A stretch of 64,000 nucleotides of DNA from M3007 sp043764095 (GCA_043764095.1 JAYUKX010000056.1:1-64000), one strand, 5' to 3'. Shown: positions 26,823 to 35,983, counted from the first letter of the stretch. Program-made: numbers and translations. Notes: generated by a model not told the origin, from the letters alone.

Positions 26823-27614
26823 TTATGCCTTATACCCTTTCATCAACCCCCTTTTAGCATTGCGTACAAACCCCAAAATTTGTTGTGAAAACTTCGTTTG
26901 TGGCAATTCATGCTCCACAATATCTAAGGCTTTGCGCATACTATATCCTTTGACAAAAAGTACGCGATAAATATCTTCAATATGGTGCATATCTTCGGTA
27001 GAAAATCCGCGTCGGCGCAAGCCAATGGAATTGATACCCGCATACGACAATGGTTCGCGGGCGGCTGTTACAAACGGTGGCACATCTTTGCGCACCAAAG
27101 AGCCGCCGCCGATCATCACTTGTTCACCGATATGCACAAATTGGTGTACCGCAACCATACCACCTAAAGTGGCATATTTACCCACTTCAATATGGCCTGC
27201 GAGGGTCACATTATTGGCCAAAACACAATTATTACCCACACTACAATCGTGGGCAACATGCACATAAGCCATGAGCAGGCAATTTTGGCCAATGGTAGTT
27301 TTACCACCAAAAGAAGGATTACCTCGATTGATCGTACAAGATTCGCGAATGATTGTACCGCTACCAATTTCGAGTAATGCTTTTTCTTCCTCTTTGCGCA
27401 GCGATTGGGGTGTAGCACCAATGGAGGCAAACGGAAATATTTGAACACCATCGCTAATGCGGGTGCCATTAAAAATATGTACATTTGAACCAATACGGCA
27501 ATTATCCCCGATCACCACATCTTCTTCGATAACGGTGAACGGTCCTATATGGACATTGTTGCCGATTTTGGCGCCGGGATGTATGTCCCGAAAAGCAGTA
27601 GAGGAAATGTTCAT
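26823..27614 (-). CDS. lpxA: Acyl-ACP:UDP-N-acetylglucosamine O-acyltransferase
   Basis: A 263-residue left-handed beta-helix enzyme catalysing the first step of lipid A synthesis. Hexapeptide repeats run from IHPGAKIGNNVHIGPFTVIE to about residue 190. The catalytic His is in AYVHVAHDCSVG. The C-terminal helical part includes REPLSYAGINSIGLRRRGFS. I start at the ATG at 27612-27614 (MNISSTAFRDIHPGAKIG), 27 nt after the lpxC/fabZ stop. It is the last gene of the accA-lpxC/fabZ-lpxA operon. Confidence 0.95.
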   Translation of the reverse strand: MNISSTAFRDIHPGAKIGNNVHIGPFTVIEEDVVIGDNCRIGSNVHIFNGTRISDGVQIFPFASIGATPQSLRKEEEKALLEIGSGTIIRESCTINRGNPSFGGKTTIGQNCLLMAYVHVAHDCSVGNNCVLANNVTLAGHIEVGKYATLGGMVAVHQFVHIGEQVMIGGGSLVRKDVPPFVTAAREPLSYAGINSIGLRRRGFSTEDMHHIEDIYRVLFVKGYSMRKALDIVEHELPQTKFSQQILGFVRNAKRGLMKGYKA

Positions 27615-27641
27615 GTTTATTTGTCCTGTTACACGCCGCAA

Positions 27642-29036
27642 TTAATCTTTGTTGCGCCGTACAATCTGAGCGGTCAGTTCACCTTCCGATACGATTTTGC
27701 TGCCCACATAAGCAGTGCCCTGCATGTGTACAATGCCCCTACGGATAGGCTCTAGCAACTCTAATTTAAGTATTAACGTGTCTCCAGGGCGAACCATTGC
27801 CTTAAAGCGCGTATTATCTATTTTTAAGAAATAAGTATCCCAATTTCCTTTGTCTGCTACATTAGATAATGCTAATATACCGCCTGTTTGCGCCATTGCT
27901 TCAATCTGTAACACACCGGGGAATATCGGATTATTGGGAAAATGCCCTTGAAACAACCCCTCATTCATGGTAATATTTTTTATTCCTACCACATGTGTTT
28001 CGCTCAATTCAATAATTTTGTCCACCAAAAGGAAGGGATAGCGGTGTGGTAAAAGTTGCATAATACCCGCATAATCCAATACTGGCTCCTTTTCCGAGTC
28101 GTACCGTGGAATACCAACCATTTTTCGCTGCTCTGTATAATGCTTCTTTAAAACTTTAGCAAATTCGACATTTGCAGTATGCCCTGGTTTGGTCGCTACT
28201 ATTTTACCTCGAATGGGTTTGCCAATAAGTGCCAAATCGCCCAATACATCCAGTAATTTATGGCGAGCAGGCTCATTAGAAAAATGCAATTGAACGGTAT
28301 TCAACACGCCCTCCCTTTCAATTTTTATCGAAGGGCGACCCATTTTTTTGGCTAAAATATCCAATTCCTCTTGATCCATTACGCGATCGGCGATCACAAT
28401 GGCATTTTCGAAATCACCACCTTTAATCAATCCCATTTCCATTAATTTTTCCAATTCATGCAAAAAAACAAAGGTTCGACAAGGTGCAATATCGCTTTTA
28501 TAACGTTCAATATTGGTCAGTGAAGCAAATTGTGGCCCCAATACTGGCGAATTAAAATCAATCATCACTGTTGCCTCAAAATGATCGGCAGGTAGTGCTA
28601 TCAATTCGGTACCTGTTACTTCATCACGGTAAGAAATGGGGGTGGTAATTTCAAAATATTCGCGTGGGGCATCTAATTGAACTGTCCCCGCCTCCTCAAT
28701 AGCGCGTACAAATGGCAACGCTGTACCATCCATGATGGGCATTTCGGGGCCATCTATCTCTAAAAGCACATTATCAATACTGCAGCCATATAACGCTGAA
28801 AGTACGTGCTCTACAGTAGAAACTTGTACGTCACCACTTTTAAGCGTGGTACTACGGTTGGTAGAAATGACCAATTTTACATCAGCAGGGATAACGGGCT
28901 GGTCGTCCAAATCGATCCTTTGAAAACGATATCCATGGCCAGCCGGTGCCGGTTTCATCGTCAATGTTACCTGCTTCCCGCTATGCAAGCCTACACCATT
29001 AATAGAAATAGGATTTTGAAGACTAGTCTGATTCAT
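27642..29036 (-). CDS. lpxC/fabZ: Bifunctional LpxC deacetylase / FabZ 3-hydroxyacyl-ACP dehydratase
   Basis: A 464-residue fusion. The N-terminal LpxC part (to about 310) removes acetyl from UDP-3-O-acyl-GlcNAc. Its zinc ligands lie in VQVSTVEHVLSALYG and in RHKLLDVLGDLALIG. The C-terminal FabZ part (about 315-464) dehydrates 3-hydroxyacyl-ACP, with catalytic His in LPHRYPFLLVDKI and Glu in GHFPNNPIFPGVLQIEAMA. The fusion is a known feature of Bacteroidota. It sits 13 nt after accA and 27 nt before lpxA, linking fatty acid and lipid A synthesis in one transcript. Confidence 0.96.
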   Translation of the reverse strand: MNQTSLQNPISINGVGLHSGKQVTLTMKPAPAGHGYRFQRIDLDDQPVIPADVKLVISTNRSTTLKSGDVQVSTVEHVLSALYGCSIDNVLLEIDGPEMPIMDGTALPFVRAIEEAGTVQLDAPREYFEITTPISYRDEVTGTELIALPADHFEATVMIDFNSPVLGPQFASLTNIERYKSDIAPCRTFVFLHELEKLMEMGLIKGGDFENAIVIADRVMDQEELDILAKKMGRPSIKIEREGVLNTVQLHFSNEPARHKLLDVLGDLALIGKPIRGKIVATKPGHTANVEFAKVLKKHYTEQRKMVGIPRYDSEKEPVLDYAGIMQLLPHRYPFLLVDKIIELSETHVVGIKNITMNEGLFQGHFPNNPIFPGVLQIEAMAQTGGILALSNVADKGNWDTYFLKIDNTRFKAMVRPGDTLILKLELLEPIRRGIVHMQGTAYVGSKIVSEGELTAQIVRRNKD

Positions 29037-29049
29037 CTTTTAGGATTAT

Positions 29050-30063
29050 CTATTTTTTTGTTTTTTTAGAACCTTTTTCTTGGTCTTTAGCCAATAATTC
29101 TGGTGTAAAATGGTCGTAACGTCCCATTTGTTCGTATTTTCGGATACGCGTCATAATCCGCTCTTCGGGGTCTTGACCTACGAGCTTCGATAATTCCTTT
29201 AAGATATGCGCCTTTAGTGTAATGGCCATTGTTTCTGGCGCATTGTGCGCACCACCAATAGGCTCTTCCACAATACCGTCGATCAATCCAAACGATAACA
29301 TGGAATCAGCATCCAACCGAAGTGCTTCTGCGGCTTGCTCTTTAAACTCCCAAGAGCGCCATAATATAGTAGAACAGTTTTCGGGCGAAATAACCGAATA
29401 CCAAGTATGCTCCAACATAAACACCTTGTCGCCAAGGCCAATACCTAATGCACCACCAGAAGCACCTTCACCTATAATATAACAGATAATAGGTACTTTT
29501 AACTGTGCCATCTCGAACAAATTGCGTGCAATCGCTTCTGCCTGACCGCGTTGCTCGGCTTCCAGTCCAGGAAAGGCACCGGGCGTGTCAATCAATGTGA
29601 CTACCGGAAAACCAAAGCGTTCGGCCATTTTCATCAGGCGCAATGCTTTACGGTAGCCTTCGGGATTGGCCATACCAAAATTGCGGTATTGGCGCATTTT
29701 GGTGTTTGTCCCTTTTTGATGACCGATCACCATTACTGTTTGCCCATCCAAATCTGCTAATCCGCCCACAATTGCTTTATCATCACCGGCATAGCGGTCG
29801 CCGTGCAGTTCAATAAATTTTTTACAAATCGTGTTGAGGTAAAACAGCGTATAAGGCCGTTCGGGGTGTCTGCTCAATTGGACACGTTGCCATCCCGTAA
29901 GGTTGGCGTAAATTTCGCTTTTTTTGGATGCAATCTTCTGTTCCAATTCCCGCACCATCATTGTTACATCCACTTCGCCCTGTTCGCCCACTTCCTTCAG
30001 CTTGTCCAACTGCTCGTAAAGTGCCTCCAAAGGCTTCTCAAAATCCATAAAAGTTGTAGCCAT
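29050..30063 (-). CDS. accA: Acetyl-CoA carboxylase carboxyltransferase subunit alpha
   Basis: A 337-residue subunit that, with AccD, transfers the carboxyl group from biotin to acetyl-CoA. The N-terminal helical part (FEKPLEALYEQLDKLKEVGE) and the crotonase-fold segments LIDTPGAFPGLEAEQRGQAE, IGEGASGGALGIGLGDKVFM and YSVISPENCSTILWRS are diagnostic. It leads the accA-lpxC/fabZ-lpxA operon. A minus-strand TACCTTTG element (30092-30099) lies 29 nt upstream. Confidence 0.96.
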   Translation of the reverse strand: MATTFMDFEKPLEALYEQLDKLKEVGEQGEVDVTMMVRELEQKIASKKSEIYANLTGWQRVQLSRHPERPYTLFYLNTICKKFIELHGDRYAGDDKAIVGGLADLDGQTVMVIGHQKGTNTKMRQYRNFGMANPEGYRKALRLMKMAERFGFPVVTLIDTPGAFPGLEAEQRGQAEAIARNLFEMAQLKVPIICYIIGEGASGGALGIGLGDKVFMLEHTWYSVISPENCSTILWRSWEFKEQAAEALRLDADSMLSFGLIDGIVEEPIGGAHNAPETMAITLKAHILKELSKLVGQDPEERIMTRIRKYEQMGRYDHFTPELLAKDQEKGSKKTKK

Positions 30064-30091
30064 ATTTCAAATACGTCTCGAAAAATTTGAA

Positions 30092-30099
30092 CAAAGGTA
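30092..30099 (-). promoter_or_regulatory. Candidate -7 promoter element of the accA-lpxC/fabZ-lpxA operon
   Basis: The minus strand reads TACCTTTG, a full TAnnTTTG match, 29 nt before the accA ATG. Confidence 0.45.
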
Positions 30100-30157
30100 C
30101 ATTGGTTATTTGATGAATGCGCAACTTTGCGCCACGTTTTCACTTCAACATTAAATA

Positions 30158-31189
30158 ATGAAAGTAACAGCAGCACAATTAGCAGCCCTTTTGGGTGGCT
30201 CCATCGAGGGTGATCCGAACGCCACTGTATCCCGTCCTATGCGTATTGAGGATGCCGTGGAGGGCGATTTTGCCTTTTTCGATAACCCCAAATACGAACA
30301 CTACGCCTATACCACACGCGCATCTATACTGCTGGTAGGAGCAGATTTTGTGCCTACTCAACCGATTAAAACCACGTTACTCCGCGTACCTGACGTGCGC
30401 AAAAGCCTAGCATTTCTGCTCGAACAATTCGCAGATGCAAATACTCGACCTGCAAAAGCCGAAATATCAGCGCAATCTGCCATTCATCCAGAGGCTACTA
30501 TTGGACAAGGTACATCCGTTGGCGCTTTTGCTGTTTTGGAAGCAGGTGTCGTCATTGGAGATAATTGTGTCATTGCGCCGCAGGTATTTTTGGGCAAAAA
30601 CGTAAAAATAGGAAACAATACAGTGTTACACCCCGGCGTTAAGGTATTTTATGATTGCCAAATTGGGTCAGATTGTATCATCCATGCCAATGCGGTGATC
30701 GGTGCCGATGGCTTTGGCAACGCGCCTATGCCCGATGGCAGCTGGCAAAAAATACCACAAGTAGGCGATGTTCGTATTGGCAATCAGGTAGAAATAGGGT
30801 CCAATACCTGTATCGACCGCGCGGGAATGGGTAGCACCCTAATACATAATGGTGTAAAGTTGGACAACCTTATCCATATTGCACACGGCGTAGAAGTGGG
30901 GGAACATACCGCTATGGCCGCACAGGTGGGTATAGCGGGTAGCGCAAAAATTGGCCCGAATTGCCAATTGGGTGGCCAAGTTGGTATTGCGGGACATATC
31001 ACATTGGCCAAAGGCACGCGCCTACAAGCACAAAGTGGTGTTGGATCTTCGATAAAAGTAGAAAATCAAGCATTTTTTGGTAGTCCAGCCATTCCATATG
31101 GCGATTATGTACGCGCTTATATCGTTTTTAAAGAATTGCCCGATTTGGCCAAAAGGTTGCGGGTAGTCGAAAAAGCAATCAAAAACTAA
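30158..31189 (+). CDS. lpxD: UDP-3-O-acylglucosamine N-acyltransferase
   Basis: A 343-residue trimeric left-handed beta-helix enzyme for the third step of lipid A synthesis. It has the N-terminal uridine-binding domain (LAALLGGSIEGDPNATVSR) and hexapeptide repeats from about residue 105. The catalytic His is in LDNLIHIAHGVEVGEH, and the C-terminal helix is LPDLAKRLRVVEKAIKN. It is divergent from the accA operon across 94 nt, so both sides of the lipid A pathway share one regulatory region. A membrane protein gene follows 5 nt later. Confidence 0.95.
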   Translation: MKVTAAQLAALLGGSIEGDPNATVSRPMRIEDAVEGDFAFFDNPKYEHYAYTTRASILLVGADFVPTQPIKTTLLRVPDVRKSLAFLLEQFADANTRPAKAEISAQSAIHPEATIGQGTSVGAFAVLEAGVVIGDNCVIAPQVFLGKNVKIGNNTVLHPGVKVFYDCQIGSDCIIHANAVIGADGFGNAPMPDGSWQKIPQVGDVRIGNQVEIGSNTCIDRAGMGSTLIHNGVKLDNLIHIAHGVEVGEHTAMAAQVGIAGSAKIGPNCQLGGQVGIAGHITLAKGTRLQAQSGVGSSIKVENQAFFGSPAIPYGDYVRAYIVFKELPDLAKRLRVVEKAIKN

Positions 31190-31194
31190 AACAC

Positions 31195-32001
31195 ATGAAA
31201 GTAGTTTTCGCACATTTTACTTCTATCCCTTTTATTGCTGGAGCATTGGGGGTACTTTATTATGCCTGGACACACGATGGTGTCGGAGCGGTTTGGATGG
31301 TGCCATTTCTGGTCATTGCCGCTTTGATTTGGGTACTTGCGCCTCAAATTAACTGGTGGTGGTACAGCAAACGCCCGCCCGAACTCGGCGAAGGCGTTGA
31401 AAAAGCATTACAACGGTTTTGTGGCTTTTACCAAAGGCTAGATCCGGCAGGACAAAAAACATTCCGCCACCGATTGGCACTTACCCGAATGTCCACAGAA
31501 TGGCTCACCAAAAACATGCCCGACGAAAACGTTCCACCAGATATCCAGACGGCTATTGCAACCCAATCGGTGATTATTACTTGGCGACAATCGGAGTTTT
31601 TATTTCACCATTACGAAAAAGTGATTGTGTCACCAGATGCGTTTTTATCACCAGAATTCCCATATCGCCACCATTCCGAAACCTACGCACCCGAAAATTG
31701 TATCTTGCTGAGCGCCAAATCCGTGATGGAAAGTTTTGCACAACCTAACCAACAGTTTAATGTCGCTTTATACGAATACGCTAAGATTTTTTTGTCAAAA
31801 TACCCGCTAGTACCCGCGCCGCCAGCGGTGGAATGGGAAGACCTAGAACGCATCAGCGGATGGAGCCGTCAGGTGGTGGAGACGAGTATCGGCATTGCGG
31901 GTATTGAGGCCTTACCCGTGGCACTTTGCTTGTATCACCTGTTTCCAGAGGTATTTCGAAAGGAATTGGTGGATATGGCGGAGGTATTTGATAAGAATTA
32001 A
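31195..32001 (+). CDS. Membrane protein resembling the MtfA peptidase fold but without its zinc motif
   Basis: A 268-residue protein with two N-terminal membrane helices (SIPFIAGALGVLYYAW and VWMVPFLVIAALIWVLAP). A soluble domain of about 210 residues follows. Parts of it recall MtfA-type (M90) zinc peptidases: an N-terminal FCGFYQRLDPAGQKTFRHRL helix pair and a C-terminal EALPVALCLYHLFPEVFRKE. The HExxH signature of that family is absent. So it may be a degenerate, non-catalytic relative, or the likeness may be superficial. It begins 5 nt after lpxD and is surely co-transcribed, hinting at an envelope role. Confidence 0.6.
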   Translation: MKVVFAHFTSIPFIAGALGVLYYAWTHDGVGAVWMVPFLVIAALIWVLAPQINWWWYSKRPPELGEGVEKALQRFCGFYQRLDPAGQKTFRHRLALTRMSTEWLTKNMPDENVPPDIQTAIATQSVIITWRQSEFLFHHYEKVIVSPDAFLSPEFPYRHHSETYAPENCILLSAKSVMESFAQPNQQFNVALYEYAKIFLSKYPLVPAPPAVEWEDLERISGWSRQVVETSIGIAGIEALPVALCLYHLFPEVFRKELVDMAEVFDKN

Positions 32002-32499
32002 AAAAAAATATTTACAACACAATCCATAATTTAACAAGGTATTAATCAATTTCCAAACACCACAGGCAGCGAAAACAGCGCGTATTGCTTCTTAGTATCG
32101 ATCAACATTTAAGCGCTTTATAATTGGTCTGTTAAATAACTAAACCTGCAAAACAACGACTATGAAACACCGTTTAGTTGTGCAAGAATAATGCAAATGC
32201 GCTTTATTCTGTTAAATATTACTCGGAAATTTCGTAGAAATCAAATTCCTTCTTACTTTTGCCTTAGTAAAGGAACATGAAAACAATAACTTACCACTTT
32301 TGGCTGATTCCTTTTTGCTCATACTGCCCATCTTTTTCTTTAAATAGAACCACTATTCGCACAAAAAGATAATTGTCTGAGCAAAAATGCATCTACCCTA
32401 AAGTAGCAAGCTATTATTCTCATGTTCCAAAGGGGATTTTTGATTTTCTCCATTTATTTTTATCCACTCTACTGCTCAAACTTATCGTTTGTCCGATTT
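32002..32499. promoter_or_regulatory. 498-bp leader region of the porP-like gene
   Basis: No long gene is present. A TACTTTTG element at 32254-32261 fits TAnnTTTG and would give a leader of about 240 nt. That leader contains one short open frame with its own ribosome site (see 32277-32372). Confidence 0.4.
32277..32372 (+). CDS. Possible 31-codon leader ORF upstream of the porP-like gene
   Basis: ATG at 32277 is preceded by TAAAGGAAC, a good ribosome site, and the frame runs 31 codons to TAA. The peptide (MKTITYHFWLIPFCSYC and on) is hydrophobic at first, then basic. It lies in the likely leader of the porP-like mRNA. It may be a regulatory leader peptide or chance. Confidence 0.25.
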   Translation: MKTITYHFWLIPFCSYCPSFSLNRTTIRTKR

Positions 32500-33546
32500 A
32501 TGAAAAAAACTACGTTACGTAACTTTTTGGTGATTGTGTTGGCCACAGTTTCGGCTTTTGCTGTTACGGCACAGGACATCCACTTCTCTCAGTTCTACAT
32601 GAGTCCGCTCAATCTGAATCCTGCCTTAACCGGGGTTATGAACTGTAACCACCGCTTGACGGCTAACTACCGTAATCAATGGGCTTCGGTCCTCAAGCAA
32701 AACGCTTACAACACCTATTCTGCTTCTTACGACCAGAAAATGCCCGTAGGCCGCTACGACTATTTTGGTTTGGGCGGAACACTATGGGGCGACAAAGCAG
32801 GTGCTTCCGAGTTCGCTACCATTCAGGCGCGTATTTCGGGTTCTTATGCCAAAAAAATGGGTGGTTACCGCCGCAAAGCACACTACCTCGTAGTAGGTGC
32901 CGATTTTGGGGTAAGCAACCGCAGCATTAATAGTGCCAATTTACAATGGCCTTCACAAAATGATGGCGGTACTTTTAACTCAGGCCAACCTGGAGGAGTT
33001 ATCCTCGATCCAAGTTTTGTTTTTGTGGACATGTCCGCAGGTTTATTGTGGTTTAGCGTTTTTGACGAAAATAATAACTTGTATTTTGGTACGTCATTTA
33101 GCCACTTAAACCGTGCAAATGTATCGTTCGAAAATCAAACCATCCCTTTATACGGCAAATTAACGGCGCATTTTGGCGGCGAATTTGAAGTTGCACAGCG
33201 CGTGAGTTTATTGCCAGGCGTGGTGTCCTTCTTCCAAGGCCCATCCTTCCAAGTGAACGTAGGTAACTCCTTTAAGTTCCTTTTAGGCAATAGCCGCCGT
33301 TACCACCAAGCCTTCCAATTGGGTGCTTGGGCGCGTATCTCCAACAAACTCAACCAAGGTAAATTGATGGATGCCATCATCCTCAGCACACGCTTTGATT
33401 ATGAGCAGTTTACCCTAGGATTTAGCTACGACGTAAATACATCAAGCCTCCGTACTGCTACTAATGGCAACGGTGCATTTGAGTTCTCACTCCTTTATAA
33501 GGTGTGTGGCCCAGAGCGTCGCGGTGTTTACTGTCCTAATTTCTAA
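32500..33546 (+). CDS. PorP/SprF-family type IX secretion outer-membrane protein
   Basis: A 348-residue outer-membrane beta-barrel of the PorP/SprF family, linked to the T9SS and gliding motility. After a signal peptide (MKKTTLRNFLVIVLATVSAF, cleaved near AVTAQ) comes the family start QDIHFSQFYMSPLNLNPALT. The strands YDYFGLGGTLWGDKAGASEF and FDYEQFTLGFSYDVNTSSL follow. I start at ATG 32500; the open frame begins at 32422, but only from 32500 does a proper signal peptide result. PorP paralogues are often paired with large T9SS-secreted adhesins, none of which is directly adjacent here. Confidence 0.92.
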   Translation: MKKTTLRNFLVIVLATVSAFAVTAQDIHFSQFYMSPLNLNPALTGVMNCNHRLTANYRNQWASVLKQNAYNTYSASYDQKMPVGRYDYFGLGGTLWGDKAGASEFATIQARISGSYAKKMGGYRRKAHYLVVGADFGVSNRSINSANLQWPSQNDGGTFNSGQPGGVILDPSFVFVDMSAGLLWFSVFDENNNLYFGTSFSHLNRANVSFENQTIPLYGKLTAHFGGEFEVAQRVSLLPGVVSFFQGPSFQVNVGNSFKFLLGNSRRYHQAFQLGAWARISNKLNQGKLMDAIILSTRFDYEQFTLGFSYDVNTSSLRTATNGNGAFEFSLLYKVCGPERRGVYCPNF

Positions 33547-33915
33547 AAAAAGTTACACGCAAAGCGTGTTGATAACTTTCGTAAGTTGTTCATTTACAGA
33601 AGTTTATTTTGTGGATAACAATTAACAAATCAACACTATAAAAAAAGATTCTCGTTTGCTTGTTGGCATCGGGAATCTTTTTCATTTTTGTACTCTTATT
33701 TGGCGTCTTAGTAGTCTTATTTAGGGTTGCGGCACAAGTAAATATACTAGACTTGGATATTTTAGCGTTTATTTGCGGTCTTAAGTACTTATTTTAATCC
33801 CCTGGCTCATTAGTAACATAGCGATAAAAGATATTTACACTTTTATTTGCGGTGTATTTAACAAAACTCATCTATTTCAACGCCTCTGTAAAGAGGCAAT
33901 AAAGATTAATTACTT
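33547..33915. other. 369-bp intergenic region after the porP-like gene
   Basis: It contains the terminator hairpin at 33642-33683 and AT-rich sequence upstream of the bactofilin gene. I see no gene or other ordered element. Confidence 0.5.
33642..33683 (+). terminator. Terminator downstream of the porP-like gene
   Basis: AAAAAGATTCTCG pairs with CGGGAATCTTTTT (one G-U) and is followed by CATTTTTG. Confidence 0.75.
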
Positions 33916-34377
33916 ATGTTTGGAAGCAGTAAAAGTTCGGACGAAACCAAAAGTACATCTAGCACACCCGCAACAGGCGGCTTAAACGCCCTTGTGAAAG
34001 GTACTACTGTTGAAGGCACTATTCGCTGCGATAGCGATATCCGCATTGACGGCACTATCCGTGGCAAATTAATATGCAAATCTAAGGTAATTATTGGCCC
34101 TACAGGCGTTATCGAAGGCGATATTACTTGCCAAAATGCCGTAATTGAAGGCCGCTTTAAAGGAAATCTTTCAGTAACAGAATTGCTTAATGTACGCGAA
34201 ACTGCCGAAATAGATGGCGAGATTGCTACTGGCAAACTTTTGGTGCAAAGCGGTGCCAAATTTAATGTTGCTTGTAAAATGGATAATGGTGCAGGATCAA
34301 ACGGTCACTCTAAATCTACAGACGCAAAACCCAATGCCAGCACCCAAATCGCCACAGGAAAAACAGTCAGCAATTAA
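33916..34377 (+). CDS. Bactofilin (polymer-forming cytoskeletal protein)
   Basis: A 153-residue bactofilin. The central beta-helix spans about residues 25-120 with the repeats VKGTTVEGTIRCDSDIRIDG, TIRGKLICKSKVIIGPTGVI and NVRETAEIDGEIATGKLLVQ. Both ends are disordered and rich in S, T and N. Bactofilins polymerise without nucleotides and scaffold cell-wall enzymes or polar complexes. The next gene starts within its last codons (44-nt overlap), which signals tight coupling. Confidence 0.92.
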   Translation: MFGSSKSSDETKSTSSTPATGGLNALVKGTTVEGTIRCDSDIRIDGTIRGKLICKSKVIIGPTGVIEGDITCQNAVIEGRFKGNLSVTELLNVRETAEIDGEIATGKLLVQSGAKFNVACKMDNGAGSNGHSKSTDAKPNASTQIATGKTVSN

Positions 34378-34564
34378 ATCTGCTGGTAAATACAGCGGGA
34401 TGGTTGTCCAACTCCTTGGCTCTTGCCTCGCTGGTGTTTTTATTGGTAAATGGCTCGACGCTAAAATGCAGTTGGAACGTCCGTTATGGGCGGTTTTTCT
34501 TACCATATTTTTTATGGTAGCTGCTCTGTACAGTTTGTACAAACAATTGCTCAAAGATGGCTAG
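34334..34564 (+). CDS. AtpZ/AtpI-like small membrane protein
   Basis: A 76-residue protein with two membrane helices: SGMVVQLLGSCLAGVFIGKW and PLWAVFLTIFFMVAALYSLY. The GKWLD turn between them is typical of the AtpZ/AtpI family, which helps F1Fo-ATP synthase assembly or Mg2+ supply. The start MPAPKSPQEKQSAIKSAGKY lies inside the bactofilin gene in another frame. In many Bacteroidota this pair precedes the atp operon, but no atp genes follow here; a terminator comes at once. Confidence 0.85.
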   Translation: MPAPKSPQEKQSAIKSAGKYSGMVVQLLGSCLAGVFIGKWLDAKMQLERPLWAVFLTIFFMVAALYSLYKQLLKDG

Positions 34565-34579
34565 TTTTTTAAAAAAAGT

Positions 34580-34618
34580 ATGGGTCATATCGAATTATCG
34601 GTATGACCCATATCTTTT
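34580..34618. terminator. Hairpin terminator between the AtpZ-like gene and the convergent protease gene
   Basis: ATGGGTCATAT pairs with GTATGACCCAT around a 10-nt loop, with A's before and ATCTTTTA after. Confidence 0.75.
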
Positions 34619-34637
34619 AGTACACTCTTTCTCGCTC

Positions 34638-35723
34638 CTAAAATTCTTTTTTCCATTCCGCGCCGTACTGTTCCACCAGCACATTATCGTAATAATCCGC
34701 TTTTTCAAATAAACCCTGAAAAAGTGCCTGTCCTGTTTCCTCATCCAAATAGCGGTCATAAATCAGTAGCGAAAGTATAATATCTTGCTCGTGTACACTC
34801 AGCGTCATTGCGGTATTGGAATAATTTTCCCTTAAAAGATATTCATATAAAGGCTGAATCTGTGTATTGGGTAATTGGCAAAGTACGGCATCGGCACTGA
34901 TGAGCCCAGTTTTTTCGTGGTAGGTAATGATAATTTTTGCACTACCTTGGTGTATTTCCCAAGCATTGGGACCGCACCGACTCAACGGAACACTATGTCC
35001 TATGCTATTAATTAATCGTTCCACAGTACCGGGTACACCAGCAGCAGTATAATGGTCAATTTCGGAGGGCAATGTAACCGATGCTCCACAGTTAAGGCAA
35101 GTCTCCTGTTCGCTTGTAGCGGTCACTACTATTTGGGCGCACCCGCTACATCGTGCCGCATTAGTTCCCCCAGAGGCTTTAAAGGCATCCAAGGTTTGCT
35201 GTAGAATTTCGGAAGGCAAAGCAAAACCCACATTATCGCTATCACGCATAATAAAGGTATTAACACCGAGTACTTCGCCTTTTGTATTGGACAAAGGCCC
35301 TCCAGAATTACCGGGATTGAGGCTTAGGTCAATATGGATATAAGGAATACCTTCTACCATTTCACGGGTATTGGAGATAAATCCGCTTTTGACCGAAAAA
35401 TTGAGGCCAAATGGGTGACCATACGCCGTTACCTCATCGCGGGTTTTAGCAGATTGGCTATCGGCAAGCGTGATAGAAGGTAATTCGTAGCTTTCTTCGG
35501 GTGCCGACAAAAAAGCCAAATCAAACTTTTTATCTATAAATAACACTTCCGATAATTGCTTGCTAAACCCCAATCCTTCAATGATAACCACTCGGTTACC
35601 TTCCACTACGTGGTGGTTGGTCACGATTAATTGGTAGTCTTTAAGAAAGAACCCAGTACCAGTACTAAAAGGTGTTGCGATCTGAACAATTACTTTTTGA
35701 TAGGTTTCCACAAAATTTTCCAT
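34638..35723 (-). CDS. Cytosolic HtrA-like serine protease with a four-cysteine zinc ribbon
   Basis: A 361-residue S1C-type protease. The triad is His38 (IVTNHHVVEGN), Asp68 (DKKFDLAFL) and Ser140 (LNPGNSGGPL). There is no signal peptide, so it should be cytosolic, unlike DegP. Instead of a PDZ domain, a zinc ribbon follows at about 193-217 (CSGC and CLNC). Then comes an alpha/beta domain of about 130 residues, perhaps of the YbjN/secretion-chaperone type, which could bind clients. The substrate is unknown. It is transcribed alone, convergent with the bactofilin pair. Confidence 0.82.
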   Translation of the reverse strand: MENFVETYQKVIVQIATPFSTGTGFFLKDYQLIVTNHHVVEGNRVVIIEGLGFSKQLSEVLFIDKKFDLAFLSAPEESYELPSITLADSQSAKTRDEVTAYGHPFGLNFSVKSGFISNTREMVEGIPYIHIDLSLNPGNSGGPLSNTKGEVLGVNTFIMRDSDNVGFALPSEILQQTLDAFKASGGTNAARCSGCAQIVVTATSEQETCLNCGASVTLPSEIDHYTAAGVPGTVERLINSIGHSVPLSRCGPNAWEIHQGSAKIIITYHEKTGLISADAVLCQLPNTQIQPLYEYLLRENYSNTAMTLSVHEQDIILSLLIYDRYLDEETGQALFQGLFEKADYYDNVLVEQYGAEWKKEF

Positions 35724-35847
35724 AAGGAAGGCGCATAATTTTTTGTTAAAAAAACGCCGCTAAGGTATTAAAATTAATCTATTTTATAGTTAAAATACCT
35801 TATTTACTTATATTATCTTTTTAATTATTTTAAATAAGATAAGTTTA

Positions 35848-35879
35848 TTGAAAAAAAATAAAGAAATGCCATATTTTTG
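35848..35879 (+). promoter_or_regulatory. Promoter of the cytochrome c peroxidase gene
   Basis: TTG at 35848-35850 and TATTTTTG at 35872-35879 are spaced 21 nt apart, fitting the Bacteroidota -33/-7 pattern. The ATG lies about 105 nt downstream. Confidence 0.45.
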
Positions 35880-35983
35880 TCATCAAATTTCCAACCATTT
35901 CGTTATTACTTGCGTCATTGGTTAACAACACAACAAAAATCATTAATTCACAATTATCTTTTCACAAAAAAAATTGGACTGTC

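Noticed and set aside
27642..29036. LpxC/FabZ fusion as a novelty
   Set aside because: The fusion is a known common feature of Bacteroidota.
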